46,809 bases of DNA from contig CADEDJ010000011.1 in NCBI GenBank assembly GCA_902826055.1, forward strand, positions 1 through 46,809. The letters are read 5' to 3'. The notes beneath the pieces are model-generated. The model made no database searches, was not told the origin of the DNA, and was given only the letters and a program-made list of their open reading frames with translations. Source of the DNA: an uncultured Nitrosomonas sp. Lineage in GTDB: Bacteria > Pseudomonadota > Gammaproteobacteria > Burkholderiales > Nitrosomonadaceae. The position numbers and the translations under genes are program-made. Each line of letters opens with the position of its first letter. The stretch's first letter is position 1. This document shows positions 16,356-26,170 of the stretch, piece after piece.

Positions 16356-18470
16356 TTACTTGACCCGCATACCGGGCTGCGCGCCGGAGTCCGGCGATAA
16401 AATGAACAATTCACCCGGATTGCCGCCCCCAGCAGCCAAAACCATGCCTTCCGATAAGCCGAATTTCATTTTGCGCGGCGCGAGATTGGCAACCATGACG
16501 GTTAAACGGCCTTTGAGTTGTTCAGGGTCATACGCGGATTTGATACCGGCAAAAACAGTGCGCTGTTCGTTGCCGATATCGAGCGTCAATTTCAATAATT
16601 TTTCAGCACCCTCTACATGTTCGGCGTCGACGATTTTGGCGACGCGCAGGTCAATTTTGCTGAAATCGTCGATGGAAATCGTTTCGGCAATCGGTGCAAC
16701 GGCTACGCCAGCATGCTGCTGTTTTTCCGCATGCCGTGCAGGCGATCCCGGCTCAGGTGCGGTCAAGCTTTGCCTGTTGGCAGCGATGAGCGCATCGATT
16801 TGTTTGGCTTCGATGCGTGTCATCAAATGCTGATAGGCATTGATCGCATGTCCAGCAGGCAGTAACAAGCTGGATACCGGTTGATCAGCACGCAGTCGCT
16901 GCCAGGTCAGCGGTTCGCAATTGAGAAACGCTTCGATCTGCTGCACGGTTGCGGGCAGAATCGGTTTCAGATAACACGCAAGCAAATAAAACAACTGGAT
17001 ACCCAAGCTGCTGGCACGGTGCAAGTCATCCGCGCGATCCGGTTGCTTGGCGATTTCCCATGGGGCCAGGGTGTGGATCATTTCGTTGGCTTCGTCGGCA
17101 AATTTCATAATTTGGCGAATCGCAGTCGAAAATTCGCGGTTTTCGAACGCTTGTTCAATCGCATCCGGCCGCCAGCCCGAAAAATGCTCATCGATCATTG
17201 CTTGCAATGCTTGGTAGTGTTCCCCCGCAACCAGTTTGCCATCAAAACGCTTAGTGATGAAACCGGCACAACGGCTGGCGATGTTGATGAATTTGCCGAT
17301 CAAATCGGAGTTGACGCGTGCAACGAAATCGTCCAGGTTCAAGTCGATGTCTTCCAAAGTACTATTCAATTTAGCGGCGTAGTAATAACGCAGCCATTCC
17401 GGACTCAACCCCTGCTCCAGGTAACTTTCTGCGGTAATGAAAGTGCCGCGCGATTTGCTCATTTTTTCGCCGTTCACGGTCAAAAAGCCGTGCGCGAAAA
17501 TCTTGGTTGGCGTACGGTAACCCGCATTTTGCAGCATGGCTGGCCAAAACAACGCGTGGAAATACAAAATATCCTTGCCGATAAAGTGATACAGCTCTGT
17601 ATCCGATTGCAGTTGCCAGTAGTCGTCGAAACGGATGTTTTCACGTTCGCACAAATTCTTGAAGCTACCCATGTAACCGATCGGCGCGTCGAGCCAAACG
17701 TAGAAATACTTACCGGAAGCACCGGGAATCTCAAAGCCGAAATACGGCGCATCGCGCGAAATATCCCAGTCTGAGAGTTTATTTTCGCCCGCTTCACCGA
17801 GCCATTCGCGCATCTTGTTGGCAGCTTCCGGCTGCAAATGACCACATTCACATGTCCATTGCCGCAAAAAATCGGCACAGCGTTTATCGGACAAACTGAA
17901 GAAATAATGTTCGGATGATTTATTAATCGGTTTCGCTCCCGAAACTGCGGAATAAGGATTTTTCAGCTCAGTTGGTGCATACGCCGCGCCGCATACTTCA
18001 CACGAATCGCCATACTGATCTTTGGCGCCACATTTCGGACATTCGCCTTTAACAAAACGATCCGGCAGAAACATGTTCTTGACCGGATCGTATAATTGCT
18101 CGATACCGCGTACCGCGATCAAACCGGCAGCTTTCAATTTATTATAAATATCTTCGGAAAAATGCCGCGTTTCGGACGAATGGGTACTGTAATAATTATC
18201 GAACTGGATGTGAAAACCGGTAAAATCTCTCAAATGTTCTGTATGAACACGCGTAATCAAGGCTTCCGGCGTGATACCTTCTTTCTCGGCACGCAACATG
18301 ATCGGTGTGCCGTGCGTATCATCGGCACATACATAATAAACCGCATGTCCACGCATTTTCTGAAAGCGCACCCAGATATCCGTTTGAATATATTCCACCA
18401 GATGTCCCAAGTGAATACTGCCATTGGCATAGGGGAGCGCAGAAGTAACCAGGATTTTTCGCTTGTTCAT
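16356..18470 (-). CDS. metG: Methionyl-tRNA synthetase
   Basis: Class I aminoacyl-tRNA synthetase of 704 residues charging tRNA-Met. Visible parts are HLGH at 20-23, the zinc-binding knuckle with Cys ~144, 147, 157 and 160, KMSKS at ~336-340, the alpha-helical anticodon domain (~390-550), and the C-terminal tRNA-binding dimerisation domain (~595-704, [15 protein letters not shown] ... [12 protein letters not shown]). The length matches the long bacterial form such as that of E. coli. The start is ATG 18470. It is divergent from apbC, with 124 bases between them. Confidence 0.97.
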   Translation of the reverse strand: MNKRKILVTSALPYANGSIHLGHLVEYIQTDIWVRFQKMRGHAVYYVCADDTHGTPIMLRAEKEGITPEALITRVHTEHLRDFTGFHIQFDNYYSTHSSETRHFSEDIYNKLKAAGLIAVRGIEQLYDPVKNMFLPDRFVKGECPKCGAKDQYGDSCEVCGAAYAPTELKNPYSAVSGAKPINKSSEHYFFSLSDKRCADFLRQWTCECGHLQPEAANKMREWLGEAGENKLSDWDISRDAPYFGFEIPGASGKYFYVWLDAPIGYMGSFKNLCERENIRFDDYWQLQSDTELYHFIGKDILYFHALFWPAMLQNAGYRTPTKIFAHGFLTVNGEKMSKSRGTFITAESYLEQGLSPEWLRYYYAAKLNSTLEDIDLNLDDFVARVNSDLIGKFINIASRCAGFITKRFDGKLVAGEHYQALQAMIDEHFSGWRPDAIEQAFENREFSTAIRQIMKFADEANEMIHTLAPWEIAKQPDRADDLHRASSLGIQLFYLLACYLKPILPATVQQIEAFLNCEPLTWQRLRADQPVSSLLLPAGHAINAYQHLMTRIEAKQIDALIAANRQSLTAPEPGSPARHAEKQQHAGVAVAPIAETISIDDFSKIDLRVAKIVDAEHVEGAEKLLKLTLDIGNEQRTVFAGIKSAYDPEQLKGRLTVMVANLAPRKMKFGLSEGMVLAAGGGNPGELFILSPDSGAQPGMRVK

Positions 18471-18506
18471 GAACTATTCGCAAACCAAATTGAATAAAGG
18501 GTAATT

Positions 18507-18542
18507 GTAACAAACTGTGTGCAATTTCCTGATATTTGTTAC
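18507..18542. promoter_or_regulatory. Inverted repeat between metG and apbC
   Basis: GTAACAAA (18507-18514) and TTTGTTAC (18535-18542) form a perfect 8-bp inverted repeat separated by 20 bases, in the gap between divergent metG and apbC. The spacing would put two half-sites about 28 bp apart centre to centre. It could be an operator for either gene. No matching regulator is in the window, and chance occurrence in AT-rich DNA is possible. Confidence 0.3.
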
Positions 18543-18594
18543 CATCCCGGAATTGAATGATTCATGCCAAGCGGCAGTAAAAAGGAGTTTTGCA

Positions 18595-19683
18595 GTGACT
18601 ATTTCCGAACAACAAATACAGGCTATTCTCAAGCAGACCATTGATCCAACCACAGGCAAGGATTATGTCACCGGAAAATCGGTAACTCATGTACAAGTTG
18701 ATCAGAATAACGTATCGGTTGATATCGAACTGGGTTATCCGGGCAATAGCGTCAAGAGCAGCGTTCAACAACAAATCACTGATGCGCTGCGATCCTTACC
18801 GGGCATTGGCAATATTCACGTGACTGTCAACAGCAAAATTATTCCGCATAGCGTTCAGCAAGGCGTGAAGTTGATTCCCGGAGTCAAGAATATTATCGCA
18901 GTGGCATCCGGCAAGGGTGGTGTTGGAAAATCGGCCACCGCAGTCAATCTCGCTTTGGCTTTAGCAGCGGAAGGCGCATCCGTGGGTATTCTGGATGCGG
19001 ATATTTATGGTCCTTCGCAACCCCAAATGCTGGGAATAACCAATCATCCGGACTCACTCGATGGTAAAACCATGGAACCGGTACAGGCACATGGCATTCA
19101 GGCGATGTCGATCGGTTTGCTGATTGACGTGGAAACGCCTATGGTGTGGCGTGGCCCGATGGTGACCCAAGCCTTGCAGCAACTGTTAAACGATACCAAT
19201 TGGAAAGACTTGGATTATTTGATCGTTGATTTACCACCCGGCACCGGCGATATCCAACTGACACTGGCGCAAAAAATACCCGTTACCGGCGCCGTTATCG
19301 TCACCACCCCGCAAGATATCGCCCTGCTCGATGCACGCAAGGGATTAAAAATGTTTGAGAAAGTAGGCATACCGATTCTCGGCATTGTGGAAAACATGAG
19401 CACCCATACCTGTTCAAACTGCGGTCATACTGAACCGATTTTTGGTACTGGCGGGGGTGAAAAAATGTGCCGTGATTATAACGTTGAATTTCTGGGTGCA
19501 CTGCCACTCGATATCAAAATCCGCGAGCATACCGATGCGGGAAAACCCAGCGTTGTAGCCGAACCGGATGGAAAAATAGCTGAAACCTACCGTCTGATTG
19601 CGCGGCGGGTTGCCGTCAAGGTTGCCGCATCTGCTGAAGATCACTCGGAATTGTTTGCCAAAATCATCATGGAAAACGACTAG
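18595..19683 (+). CDS. apbC: Iron-sulfur cluster carrier ApbC/Mrp
   Basis: P-loop ATPase of about 362 residues that holds and delivers 4Fe-4S clusters to target proteins. The N-terminal MIP18/DUF59 domain covers ~1-90. A deviant Walker A GKGGVGKS lies at ~106-113, ILDADIYGPSQPQM follows it, DLPPGTGDIQLT is at ~213-224, and the cluster-binding CSNC is at ~273-276. I chose the GTG start at 18595 because AGGAG lies 7 bases upstream; an in-frame GTG at 18517 would add 26 unconserved-looking residues. It is followed by dcd after 13 bases, likely as an operon. Confidence 0.94.
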   Translation: MTISEQQIQAILKQTIDPTTGKDYVTGKSVTHVQVDQNNVSVDIELGYPGNSVKSSVQQQITDALRSLPGIGNIHVTVNSKIIPHSVQQGVKLIPGVKNIIAVASGKGGVGKSATAVNLALALAAEGASVGILDADIYGPSQPQMLGITNHPDSLDGKTMEPVQAHGIQAMSIGLLIDVETPMVWRGPMVTQALQQLLNDTNWKDLDYLIVDLPPGTGDIQLTLAQKIPVTGAVIVTTPQDIALLDARKGLKMFEKVGIPILGIVENMSTHTCSNCGHTEPIFGTGGGEKMCRDYNVEFLGALPLDIKIREHTDAGKPSVVAEPDGKIAETYRLIARRVAVKVAASAEDHSELFAKIIMEND

Positions 19684-19696
19684 GAAAGATTGAACG

Positions 19697-20263
19697 ATGA
19701 CGATTAAATCGGACAAATGGATACGCCGTATGGCGTACGAACACGGCATGATCGAACCATTCGAGCCCGACCAGATTCGCCGCAAAGATGATCAACGTAT
19801 CGTATCTTATGGAACCTCGAGTTACGGCTACGATATTCGCTGCTCGGATGAATTCAAGTTGTTCACCAATATCAATTCCACCATCGTTGACCCCAAGAAT
19901 TTCGACTCCAATTCATTTATCGATGTCAAAAGCGATGTTTGTATCATTCCACCCAATTCCTTTGCATTGGCACGTACGGTGGAATATTTCCGTATTCCGC
20001 GCAATGTGTTAACCATCTGTCTAGGCAAATCCACTTATGCGCGTTGCGGCATTATTGTCAATGTCACGCCGTTTGAGCCGGAATGGGAAGGCTATGTCAC
20101 ACTGGAATTTTCCAATACCACCCCTCTTCCCGCCAAGATCTACGCCAATGAAGGGGTTGCGCAAGTTATTTTCTTTGAGTCGGATGAGATCTGTGAAACT
20201 TCTTATAAAGATCGGGGCGGCAAATACCAAGGACAACATGGTGTAACATTGCCGAAAATTTAA
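19697..20263 (+). CDS. dcd: dCTP deaminase
   Basis: 188-residue trimeric dCTP deaminase that makes dUTP, the precursor route to dTMP. Family marks are [26 protein letters not shown] near the N-terminus (in part), [16 protein letters not shown], the nucleotide-binding [10 protein letters not shown] and the catalytic Glu region [18 protein letters not shown]. The C-terminal [12 protein letters not shown] is the lid that closes over the triphosphate. The length is close to the E. coli enzyme (193). It has a good AGGAA before ATG 19697. thyA, the next enzyme of thymidylate synthesis, lies about 3.4 kb away in a separate unit. Confidence 0.96.
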   Translation: MTIKSDKWIRRMAYEHGMIEPFEPDQIRRKDDQRIVSYGTSSYGYDIRCSDEFKLFTNINSTIVDPKNFDSNSFIDVKSDVCIIPPNSFALARTVEYFRIPRNVLTICLGKSTYARCGIIVNVTPFEPEWEGYVTLEFSNTTPLPAKIYANEGVAQVIFFESDEICETSYKDRGGKYQGQHGVTLPKI

Positions 20264-20296
20264 AGCGATTGACCTCATCACCCTTACGGAAATATT

Positions 20297-21556
20297 TTGA
20301 AGCTGACCCAAAATATTTTAAAGCCAGCACCACAACTTACTGCTATTTTTGTATTTATTCTCATTTGCATAGCTACACCCATAAAAGCACAGCAACATGT
20401 CTCACTACCGCGTACCGGATTTACACCGAACGACATTGCAATCATCATTAATGACGACGACCCTCTATCGCGGGAAGTTGGATACTATTATCAGCAAGCA
20501 CGGAAGATCCCTGAAACTCATATGATCCATGTGCGCTTCCCAGCGCAGCGCAACACTCTATCGCCAAAAGAATTCAAGCAATTAAAAACCACCATTGATC
20601 AGCTTACTCCAAACCATGTGCAAGCCTATGCGGTTGCCTGGACCGCCCCATACCGAGTAGGCTGTATGTCACTGACCTCTGCGCTGGCTTTTGGTTTCGA
20701 TAAAAAATACTGTGCCACTACATGTGCTCCGACAGCATCCAGCTCATACTTCAATACGCAAAGCCTACTTCCGTATGATGATTATAAGTTGCGTCCCGCC
20801 ATGATGTTAGCCGGTACCTCCTTCAAATATGTAAAAGCGCTGATTGATAGGGGTATTGCTTCCGATCATAGTTTCCCAACAGGACAGGCCTACTTGTTAA
20901 AAACTTCAGATAAAGCACGTAGCAGTCGCGCTGCGGGATTTGCGCGAGCCATCCATGATTTAGCAGATGTTTTTTCTATCCAGGTGCTTGAAACCAATTT
21001 CATTTCTGATCGCAGCGATATTCTTTTCTATTTTACTGGATCAACCAACGTACCCATGCTGGAAACACTTGATTTTCTACCAGGCGCATTAGCTGATCAC
21101 TTAACGTCTACCGGCGGTATGTTGACGGATTCCCTGCAAATGAGTAGCCTCAGATGGCTAGAAGCTGGCGCTACTGCAAGCTACGGTACCGTTGTAGAAC
21201 CTTGCAGCTATCCACAAAAATTTCCATTCCCGCTCATTGCCATGTTTCATTATGCATTGGGAGCCAGCGCCATTGAAGCCTATTGGAAAAGCGTGGCATG
21301 GCCAGGACAAGGTGTATTCATTGGCGAGCCATTAGCAAAACCATTTGCACCGTTACTACAGAAAGTAGGACCTGATCAAATTGAAGTTAGAATCTTTTCA
21401 CCTCATGCAAGCCACCTAAAAATTGAAGAATCACCATTTGCTGCAGGGCCCTTTAAACGAATTCCGCAGCATCTCACCATCCATCGAGGGAAAAATTTAT
21501 TTCGATTTAAGTTTGATGAGAAAAACGATGATTATCTAAGGCTGCAATGGAACTAA
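20297..21556 (+). CDS. TIGR03790-family secreted protein of unknown function
   Basis: Protein of 419 residues with an N-terminal signal sequence (hydrophobic core LTAIFVFILICIA, probable cleavage after PIKA at ~31). Segments that mark the TIGR03790 family are VSLPRTGFTPNDIAIIINDDDPLSREVGYYYQQAR, PETHMIHVRFP, AYAVAWTAPYRVGCMSLTSALAFG, and the late GGMLTDSLQMSSLRWLEAGATASYGTVVEPCSYPQKFP (each quoted in part). The family has no known function; the fold is predicted to be hydrolase-like, but this cannot be read from the sequence. The start is a TTG at 20297, the only start that includes the signal peptide, with GGAA about 7 bases upstream. Confidence 0.8.
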   Translation: MKLTQNILKPAPQLTAIFVFILICIATPIKAQQHVSLPRTGFTPNDIAIIINDDDPLSREVGYYYQQARKIPETHMIHVRFPAQRNTLSPKEFKQLKTTIDQLTPNHVQAYAVAWTAPYRVGCMSLTSALAFGFDKKYCATTCAPTASSSYFNTQSLLPYDDYKLRPAMMLAGTSFKYVKALIDRGIASDHSFPTGQAYLLKTSDKARSSRAAGFARAIHDLADVFSIQVLETNFISDRSDILFYFTGSTNVPMLETLDFLPGALADHLTSTGGMLTDSLQMSSLRWLEAGATASYGTVVEPCSYPQKFPFPLIAMFHYALGASAIEAYWKSVAWPGQGVFIGEPLAKPFAPLLQKVGPDQIEVRIFSPHASHLKIEESPFAAGPFKRIPQHLTIHRGKNLFRFKFDEKNDDYLRLQWN

Positions 21557-21736
21557 AAATTCCATCTTGCAAGTAGAAATTCGTAATTAAACCGCCATGG
21601 TAAGAAATTAACAAAGTTATTTAAACTTTTTTGAAAAAAAACCGTCATATCCAGCAGAATTAAGAGTCATGCAACGCGTTGTTTTAAATGATATATGCAT
21701 GTTCCACAATAATTTTCATTACGTGCAAGAAAATAC
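21557..21736. other. Gene-free stretch upstream of the decarboxylase promoter
   Basis: The gap between the TIGR03790 gene and the decarboxylase is 342 bases. Its first 180 bases are AT-rich and hold no ORF, terminator-like hairpin or RNA gene that I can support. The remainder holds the promoter and leader ORF described separately. Confidence 0.6.
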
Positions 21737-21764
21737 TTGATTTGCCTGAAATGCAGACTATAAT
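21737..21764 (+). promoter_or_regulatory. Predicted sigma70 promoter for the leader ORF and decarboxylase
   Basis: A perfect -10 TATAAT (21759-21764) is preceded at 16 bp by TTGATT (21737-21742), a four-of-six match to the -35 consensus. Transcription would begin near 21771, about 40 bases before the 21-codon leader ORF and about 128 bases before the decarboxylase start. Confidence 0.6.
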
Positions 21765-21810
21765 GCGTGCAATTAGAAACAAGTAATCTCTCTATTAAAA
21801 GGAGGTCATC

Positions 21811-21876
21811 ATGAAAAGTATCAAGAACTATTTTGCTTCAGTTGATTTAGTTAATGCTCATATTCCTGAAACGTAG
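21811..21876 (+). CDS. 21-codon leader ORF upstream of the decarboxylase
   Basis: ATG at 21811 with AAGGAGG (21799-21805) at ideal spacing encodes a 21-residue peptide beginning MKSIKNYFAS and ending NAHIPET, stop at 21874-21876. It is too short for usual ORF lists. It ends 22 bases before the decarboxylase start and is in a different frame, so it is not a missed N-terminus. Its place between promoter and gene suggests a leader peptide that could control the decarboxylase by stalling or by translational coupling, as SpeFL does for speF in enterobacteria. The peptide shows no similarity to SpeFL. It might instead be a free-standing small protein. Confidence 0.6.
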   Translation: MKSIKNYFASVDLVNAHIPET

Positions 21877-21898
21877 CCATTTTTAAAGGAAAACTCAC

Positions 21899-23074
21899 AT
21901 GCGTACATTTGCTTCTACACTTCCCAAAGTTGATCAGTCTGAAGTTTTATTTGATTCCCACCCAGAAATTAGTCTGAATTTTAAACATGTGCAAAATGCA
22001 CTGAAAAAAGGCTATCAACGCCCGTTTTTATTAGTCGATAGTAATATCGTCCGACAAAAAGCCCGACGATTTATGGCTGCAATGCCACGAGTTCATCCCC
22101 ACTACGCCGTTAAAGCTAATCCTGATCACCGCGTATTAAAAACGCTCATTAAGGAAGGTGTCGGTTTTGAAATTGCTTCTATTGCTGAGCTTGATCTATT
22201 ATTAAAGCTCGGTGTGTCTGCTGCTGAAATATTTTATAGCAATCCAATGAAATCCCGTGCATATCTGGAATATGCAGCAGCCAAGGGTGTCGAATGGTAT
22301 GTAATCGATAGTGTAGAAGAACTACGCAAAATAGTGAGTGTAAAGTCAGATGCAAAAATGTATTTGCGCATAGATACTCCTAATATTGGCAGTGATTGGC
22401 CATTAGCCGGCAAGTTTGGCACGCATCTGGCCGATGTCAGTGAAATTATTCAAGAGGCTGTAAAACTCAAAGCAGATCTTGCTGGCGTTACGTTTCATGT
22501 CGGTTCTCAATGCCGCAATCCCCAAAACTGGCGAGTTGGTATTGAACGTGCAAAGAAAGTTTTTACCGAAATGCAAATAGCTGGGCTAAATCCAAGATTA
22601 TTGAATATCGGCGGAGGTTATCCCGTTCGTCATGTCAAGCCTATTCCTTCGATTGAAGTCATTGCTGAAGTAGTCAATGAAGCGATCGCTGATCTGCCTG
22701 ACAATGTTCGCATCATGGCTGAACCTGGCCGTTATTTGGTATCGGATTCTGCTTATTTTGTTTGCCGGGTAGTAGGTACAGCAACTCGCAATGGCAAGCG
22801 TTGGATGTATTGGGATGCCGGTATGTTCGGAGGCGTAATAGAAATTACCGAAGGTTTACGTTATGAAATTCTGACAGACCGCCACGGTAGTAATATTCCT
22901 TGGTCAATTGCAGGTCCAACCTGCGATTCAGTGGATATTCTCACTCACGACCTGATGCTGCCCAATGATATGCAAGAGGGTGATTTTATTTATATCCCTA
23001 ATGCAGGTGCTTATACCACGGCTTATGCTAGCAATTTCAATGGATTTCCATTGCCTGACGTGAAAGTGATATAA
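21899..23074 (+). CDS. Type III PLP-dependent decarboxylase, ornithine decarboxylase-like
   Basis: 391-residue fold-III (alanine-racemase-like) decarboxylase of the eukaryotic-type ornithine/lysine/diaminopimelate group, probably making putrescine from ornithine. PLP Lys ~72 lies in HYAVKANPD. Further marks are THLADVSEII, VTFHVGSQC, the phosphate-binding LNIGGGYPV, MAEPGRYLV, and CDSVDILTHDLMLP with the catalytic Cys from the partner subunit. Substrate choice between ornithine, lysine and related carboxyamines cannot be decided by eye. There is an AAAGGA ribosome-binding site before ATG 21899. It has its own promoter and leader ORF upstream and a strong terminator downstream, so it appears to be a stand-alone unit. 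Confidence 0.88.
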   Translation: MRTFASTLPKVDQSEVLFDSHPEISLNFKHVQNALKKGYQRPFLLVDSNIVRQKARRFMAAMPRVHPHYAVKANPDHRVLKTLIKEGVGFEIASIAELDLLLKLGVSAAEIFYSNPMKSRAYLEYAAAKGVEWYVIDSVEELRKIVSVKSDAKMYLRIDTPNIGSDWPLAGKFGTHLADVSEIIQEAVKLKADLAGVTFHVGSQCRNPQNWRVGIERAKKVFTEMQIAGLNPRLLNIGGGYPVRHVKPIPSIEVIAEVVNEAIADLPDNVRIMAEPGRYLVSDSAYFVCRVVGTATRNGKRWMYWDAGMFGGVIEITEGLRYEILTDRHGSNIPWSIAGPTCDSVDILTHDLMLPNDMQEGDFIYIPNAGAYTTAYASNFNGFPLPDVKVI

Positions 23075-23108
23075 GCATAATACCTGCTACATCGTTTTAT
23101 CTAACACT

Positions 23109-23148
23109 AAAATGGCGAGGTTGCATAGAATGCACCTCGCCATTTTTT
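23109..23148 (+). terminator. Intrinsic terminator after the decarboxylase
   Basis: AATGGCGAGG pairs with CCTCGCCATT, extended by TGCA/TGCA around a TAGAA loop, and is followed by a run of Ts. On the minus strand the same hairpin ends in TTTT, so it may also stop the converging thyA-folA transcript. Confidence 0.88.
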
Positions 23149-23175
23149 GTACGTTCACAACAATTGCTGTCTATC

Positions 23176-23691
23176 CTAACTTTGGGATTTCCGGTTCAGT
23201 ACAACAAAATGATATTCCATGTTGTCACCGCTATCAGAAAAATATTTATCTCGTCGAATCTCTTCCCAATCATTAATATCGAATCGTGGAAAAAAAGTAT
23301 CTCCTTCAAAATATTTTTGAATCTCAGTAACATACATGCGCTGACATAGTTTAATGGTTTGCCGGAACACGTTTTCACCACCAATAATAAAGCTTTCACT
23401 ATCGCATGTTTCAACCTCTTTACAAGCCAGGAATGCATCTTCAATGGAATTAACAACAATTGCACCTGGCACCTCATAACCTGGTTGATGGCTAATAATA
23501 ATATTAGTTCTTCCAGGCAAAGGCTTACCAATAGACTCATAAGTCTTACGGCCCATAATGATGGGATGTCCCATGGTCAATGATTTGAAATGCTTCAAAT
23601 CAGCAGGCAAATACCAAGGTAAGTTATTATTCCTCCCAATCACGCGATTTCTGGCCATCGCAACCAGTATAGATAAACGTGGCAATATCAT
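23176..23691 (-). CDS. folA: Dihydrofolate reductase
   Basis: 171-residue dihydrofolate reductase regenerating tetrahydrofolate consumed by thymidylate synthase. Marks are [31 protein letters not shown] (first 32 residues, quoted in part) with the active-site acidic/Trp region, [16 protein letters not shown] for NADPH binding, [11 protein letters not shown], and FIIGGENVF. The length is close to the E. coli enzyme (159). The start ATG overlaps the thyA stop by 4 bases (ATGA), so the two are translationally coupled. Confidence 0.96.
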   Translation of the reverse strand: MILPRLSILVAMARNRVIGRNNNLPWYLPADLKHFKSLTMGHPIIMGRKTYESIGKPLPGRTNIIISHQPGYEVPGAIVVNSIEDAFLACKEVETCDSESFIIGGENVFRQTIKLCQRMYVTEIQKYFEGDTFFPRFDINDWEEIRRDKYFSDSGDNMEYHFVVLNRKSQS

Positions 23692-24482
23692 ACGGCTACC
23701 GTTGCCTTTATGACTGGGTGAGGATCATAATTTTCCAAAACAAAATCTTCATACTTAAAATCTAATATGTGGCGTATCGCTGGATTCAGTTTCATAGCGG
23801 GCAAGGGCTTAGGTTCGCGTGATAACTGTTGATGCGCCTGCTCAAGATGATTTAAATAAAGGTGTGCGTCGCCAAGGGTATGCACAAAATCGCCAAGTTC
23901 CAGTTCGCATACCTGCGCAATCATCATCGTTAACAATGCGTATGATGCAATGTTAAAAGGTACACCTAAAAAAATATCTGCGCTGCGTTGATAGAGCTGA
24001 CACGATAACCGCTTATCAGCGACATAAAATTGGAAAAAAGCATGGCATGGCGGTAACCGCATTTTATGCAGATCACCAACATTCCAGGAAGAAATCAGCA
24101 TACGCCGGGAATCCGGTGTTTTTTTTATTTGCTCGATCACTTGCATAAGCTGATCGATATTTTGTCCATCGGCTGTTTGCCAGGAACGCCATTGGTGGCC
24201 ATATATAGGACCCAAATTTCCATCTGCATCAGCCCATTCATCCCAAATCGACACACCGTTTTTGCGCAGATAATCAATATTTGTGTCACCATTTAGAAAC
24301 CACAACAACTCATGAATAATTGATTTTAAATGGCATTTCTTTGTCGTTACCAATGGAAAACCGTCCAGTAAATTAAATCGCATTTGATAACCAAAAATTG
24401 ACAGAGTGCCGGTACCCGTACGATCTGATTTCTTCAGACCATGATCAATCACGTATTGCATGAGTTCGAGATATTGGCGCAT
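23688..24482 (-). CDS. thyA: Thymidylate synthase
   Basis: 264-residue thymidylate synthase that methylates dUMP using methylene-tetrahydrofolate. It is the same length as the E. coli enzyme and closely follows it: [48 protein letters not shown], the nucleophile Cys ~146 in [32 protein letters not shown], and a C-terminal IKATVAV lid. It is first in the thyA-folA operon. The AAGGAG upstream is rather far (about 13 bases) from ATG 24482. Confidence 0.97.
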   Translation of the reverse strand: MRQYLELMQYVIDHGLKKSDRTGTGTLSIFGYQMRFNLLDGFPLVTTKKCHLKSIIHELLWFLNGDTNIDYLRKNGVSIWDEWADADGNLGPIYGHQWRSWQTADGQNIDQLMQVIEQIKKTPDSRRMLISSWNVGDLHKMRLPPCHAFFQFYVADKRLSCQLYQRSADIFLGVPFNIASYALLTMMIAQVCELELGDFVHTLGDAHLYLNHLEQAHQQLSREPKPLPAMKLNPAIRHILDFKYEDFVLENYDPHPVIKATVAV

Positions 24483-24559
24483 TTCGTATCTAATACTCCT
24501 TTTTGAATGAGAAAAAACTAATCTGTTGAAGCGATCTCAGCCATCCTGTAAATAAGACG

Positions 24560-24588
24560 TATATAATAGAGCACAAATTAATTAACAA
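24560..24588 (-). promoter_or_regulatory. Possible sigma70 promoter for thyA-folA
   Basis: On the minus strand TTGTTA (24588-24583) and TATATA (24565-24560) are separated by 17 bp, each matching four of six consensus bases. The inferred start would leave a 5' leader of about 70 bases before thyA. The flanking DNA is AT-rich, so this is a tentative call. Confidence 0.35.
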
Positions 24589-24657
24589 TAATCATTCTTC
24601 ACGCAATGACTCCAAATTTTGTCATGCAGAAAATAATACTTGACAGGAAAGCTTTCA

Positions 24658-26118
24658 ATGCTGGCATCACTCTTCCAGAACTTATCACCTATTGATCAAT
24701 CAACTAAAGCATCTCATCTTCTCGTAATACTCCCGAAATTAGAAAAGATTCCCAAGAAATATGCTATTCCTGGTGAAGAATCGCTAAAAAAGCTTTTGTT
24801 GCGACGTGAAATACTATTAACTGATCTATATAAAACTCCAGTCTGTGCGACGCTTGCTGATGGCGAATTGTGCACATGGGTTATGATTGATATTGCTGAA
24901 CCTATTTTCAATCAGCAAACGCTTATTCGCAAAGCAATTAAATTACTTCTGATAGAAAATCCCAGTGAAATATATATTGCAGTATATGGGACAACACATC
25001 AGAAAAAATGTTTTTCTGAACTGGCAGTATATTCTGCCTGGGTTAATGGCGCCATTCTTCCTGCGCGCAAAAAAAAACCTATGAGAAAACCACTGGCGAA
25101 AATATTTCTGCATGGTTATCAAGATGCCCAAAACTTTACCTCACAACGTGCCCTGGCGGAAGGTAATCTATTGGCTCGTGGTTTAACAGTATTGCCTGCC
25201 AACGAATTAACCCCTAAAACTTATCGTCAACAAATAAAAAAACTGGCTGAAAATGAAGGATGGAAATATCAAGAATTTGATTTAAGCATCTTAAAAGAAA
25301 TAGGCGCTGGTGCATTTATTGCGGTTGCCCAAGGTAGTGATTCGGAAGATGCCGCTATTATTCATCTTCAGCACGACAGTGGACAAAATTCACAACATAA
25401 AAAAAGCATAGCAATTGTCGGCAAAGGTATTTGTTTTGACACCGGCGGTCACAATTTAAAACCTGCCCGGTATATGCAGGGTATGCACGAAGATATGAAT
25501 GGCTCCGCGGTAGCATTAGGTATTTTACTTGCTATAACGCGGGCCGAGCTGCCCATCAAAATCGATTGCTGGCTCGCAATCGCACAAAACCACATCAGTC
25601 CGCATGCTTATAAACAAAATGACATTATTACAGCACTCAATGGCTTATCAATCGAAATCGTGCATACGGATGCAGAAGGACGAATGGTTTTAGCCGATAC
25701 TTTAACATTAGCAACTCAACTAAAACCTGATCTAATCATTGACTTTGCCACCTTGACCGGTAGTATGAGAACAGCTTTAGGTTCACGTTATAGTGGAATC
25801 TTTAGCAATCGTGACGAGCTATGCGAAAAAGCGATTACGGCTGGAAAAAAGAGTGGTGAGCGTGTTTGTGCTTTTCCAATGGATGTAGACTATGAAGAAA
25901 GCCTTGAAAGTACAACTGCAGATATAAAGCAGTGCGAAATTGATGGCGATTTTGACCATATCCTAGCCGCATGCTTTTTACGTCACTTTGTCAACGATAT
26001 TCCATGGATACACATGGATTTATCTGCTTGCAACCATAAAGATGGTCTAGGAGCGGTTGATAGCGAAGTTACTGGATTTGGCGTTAACTGGGCTGTTGAA
26101 TTATTAAAAAATATTTAA
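24658..26118 (+). CDS. M17-family leucyl aminopeptidase
   Basis: Cytosolic zinc/manganese aminopeptidase of about 486 residues. The catalytic C-terminal half shows IAIVGKGICFDTGGHNLKPA with metal-binding Lys and Asp, then MHEDMNGSAVALG, and HTDAEGRMVLADTL with metal-binding Asp/Glu and the conserved Arg. The usual third-ligand region and the LTGSMRTALGSRYSG loop are present. The N-terminal half is divergent, as is normal in M17. I chose ATG 24658 with AGGAA about 9 bases upstream. It differs in detail from E. coli PepA, for example GHNLKP where PepA has GISLKP, so I assign only the family. Confidence 0.9.
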   Translation: MLASLFQNLSPIDQSTKASHLLVILPKLEKIPKKYAIPGEESLKKLLLRREILLTDLYKTPVCATLADGELCTWVMIDIAEPIFNQQTLIRKAIKLLLIENPSEIYIAVYGTTHQKKCFSELAVYSAWVNGAILPARKKKPMRKPLAKIFLHGYQDAQNFTSQRALAEGNLLARGLTVLPANELTPKTYRQQIKKLAENEGWKYQEFDLSILKEIGAGAFIAVAQGSDSEDAAIIHLQHDSGQNSQHKKSIAIVGKGICFDTGGHNLKPARYMQGMHEDMNGSAVALGILLAITRAELPIKIDCWLAIAQNHISPHAYKQNDIITALNGLSIEIVHTDAEGRMVLADTLTLATQLKPDLIIDFATLTGSMRTALGSRYSGIFSNRDELCEKAITAGKKSGERVCAFPMDVDYEESLESTTADIKQCEIDGDFDHILAACFLRHFVNDIPWIHMDLSACNHKDGLGAVDSEVTGFGVNWAVELLKNI

Positions 26119-26170
26119 ACAAAAACAACAAACTTACAAAGTAATGACACGAATTTCCCAACTCTCATCA

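Noticed and set aside
16881..17774. 297-codon plus-strand open frame
   Set aside because: It is antisense within metG with no family likeness.
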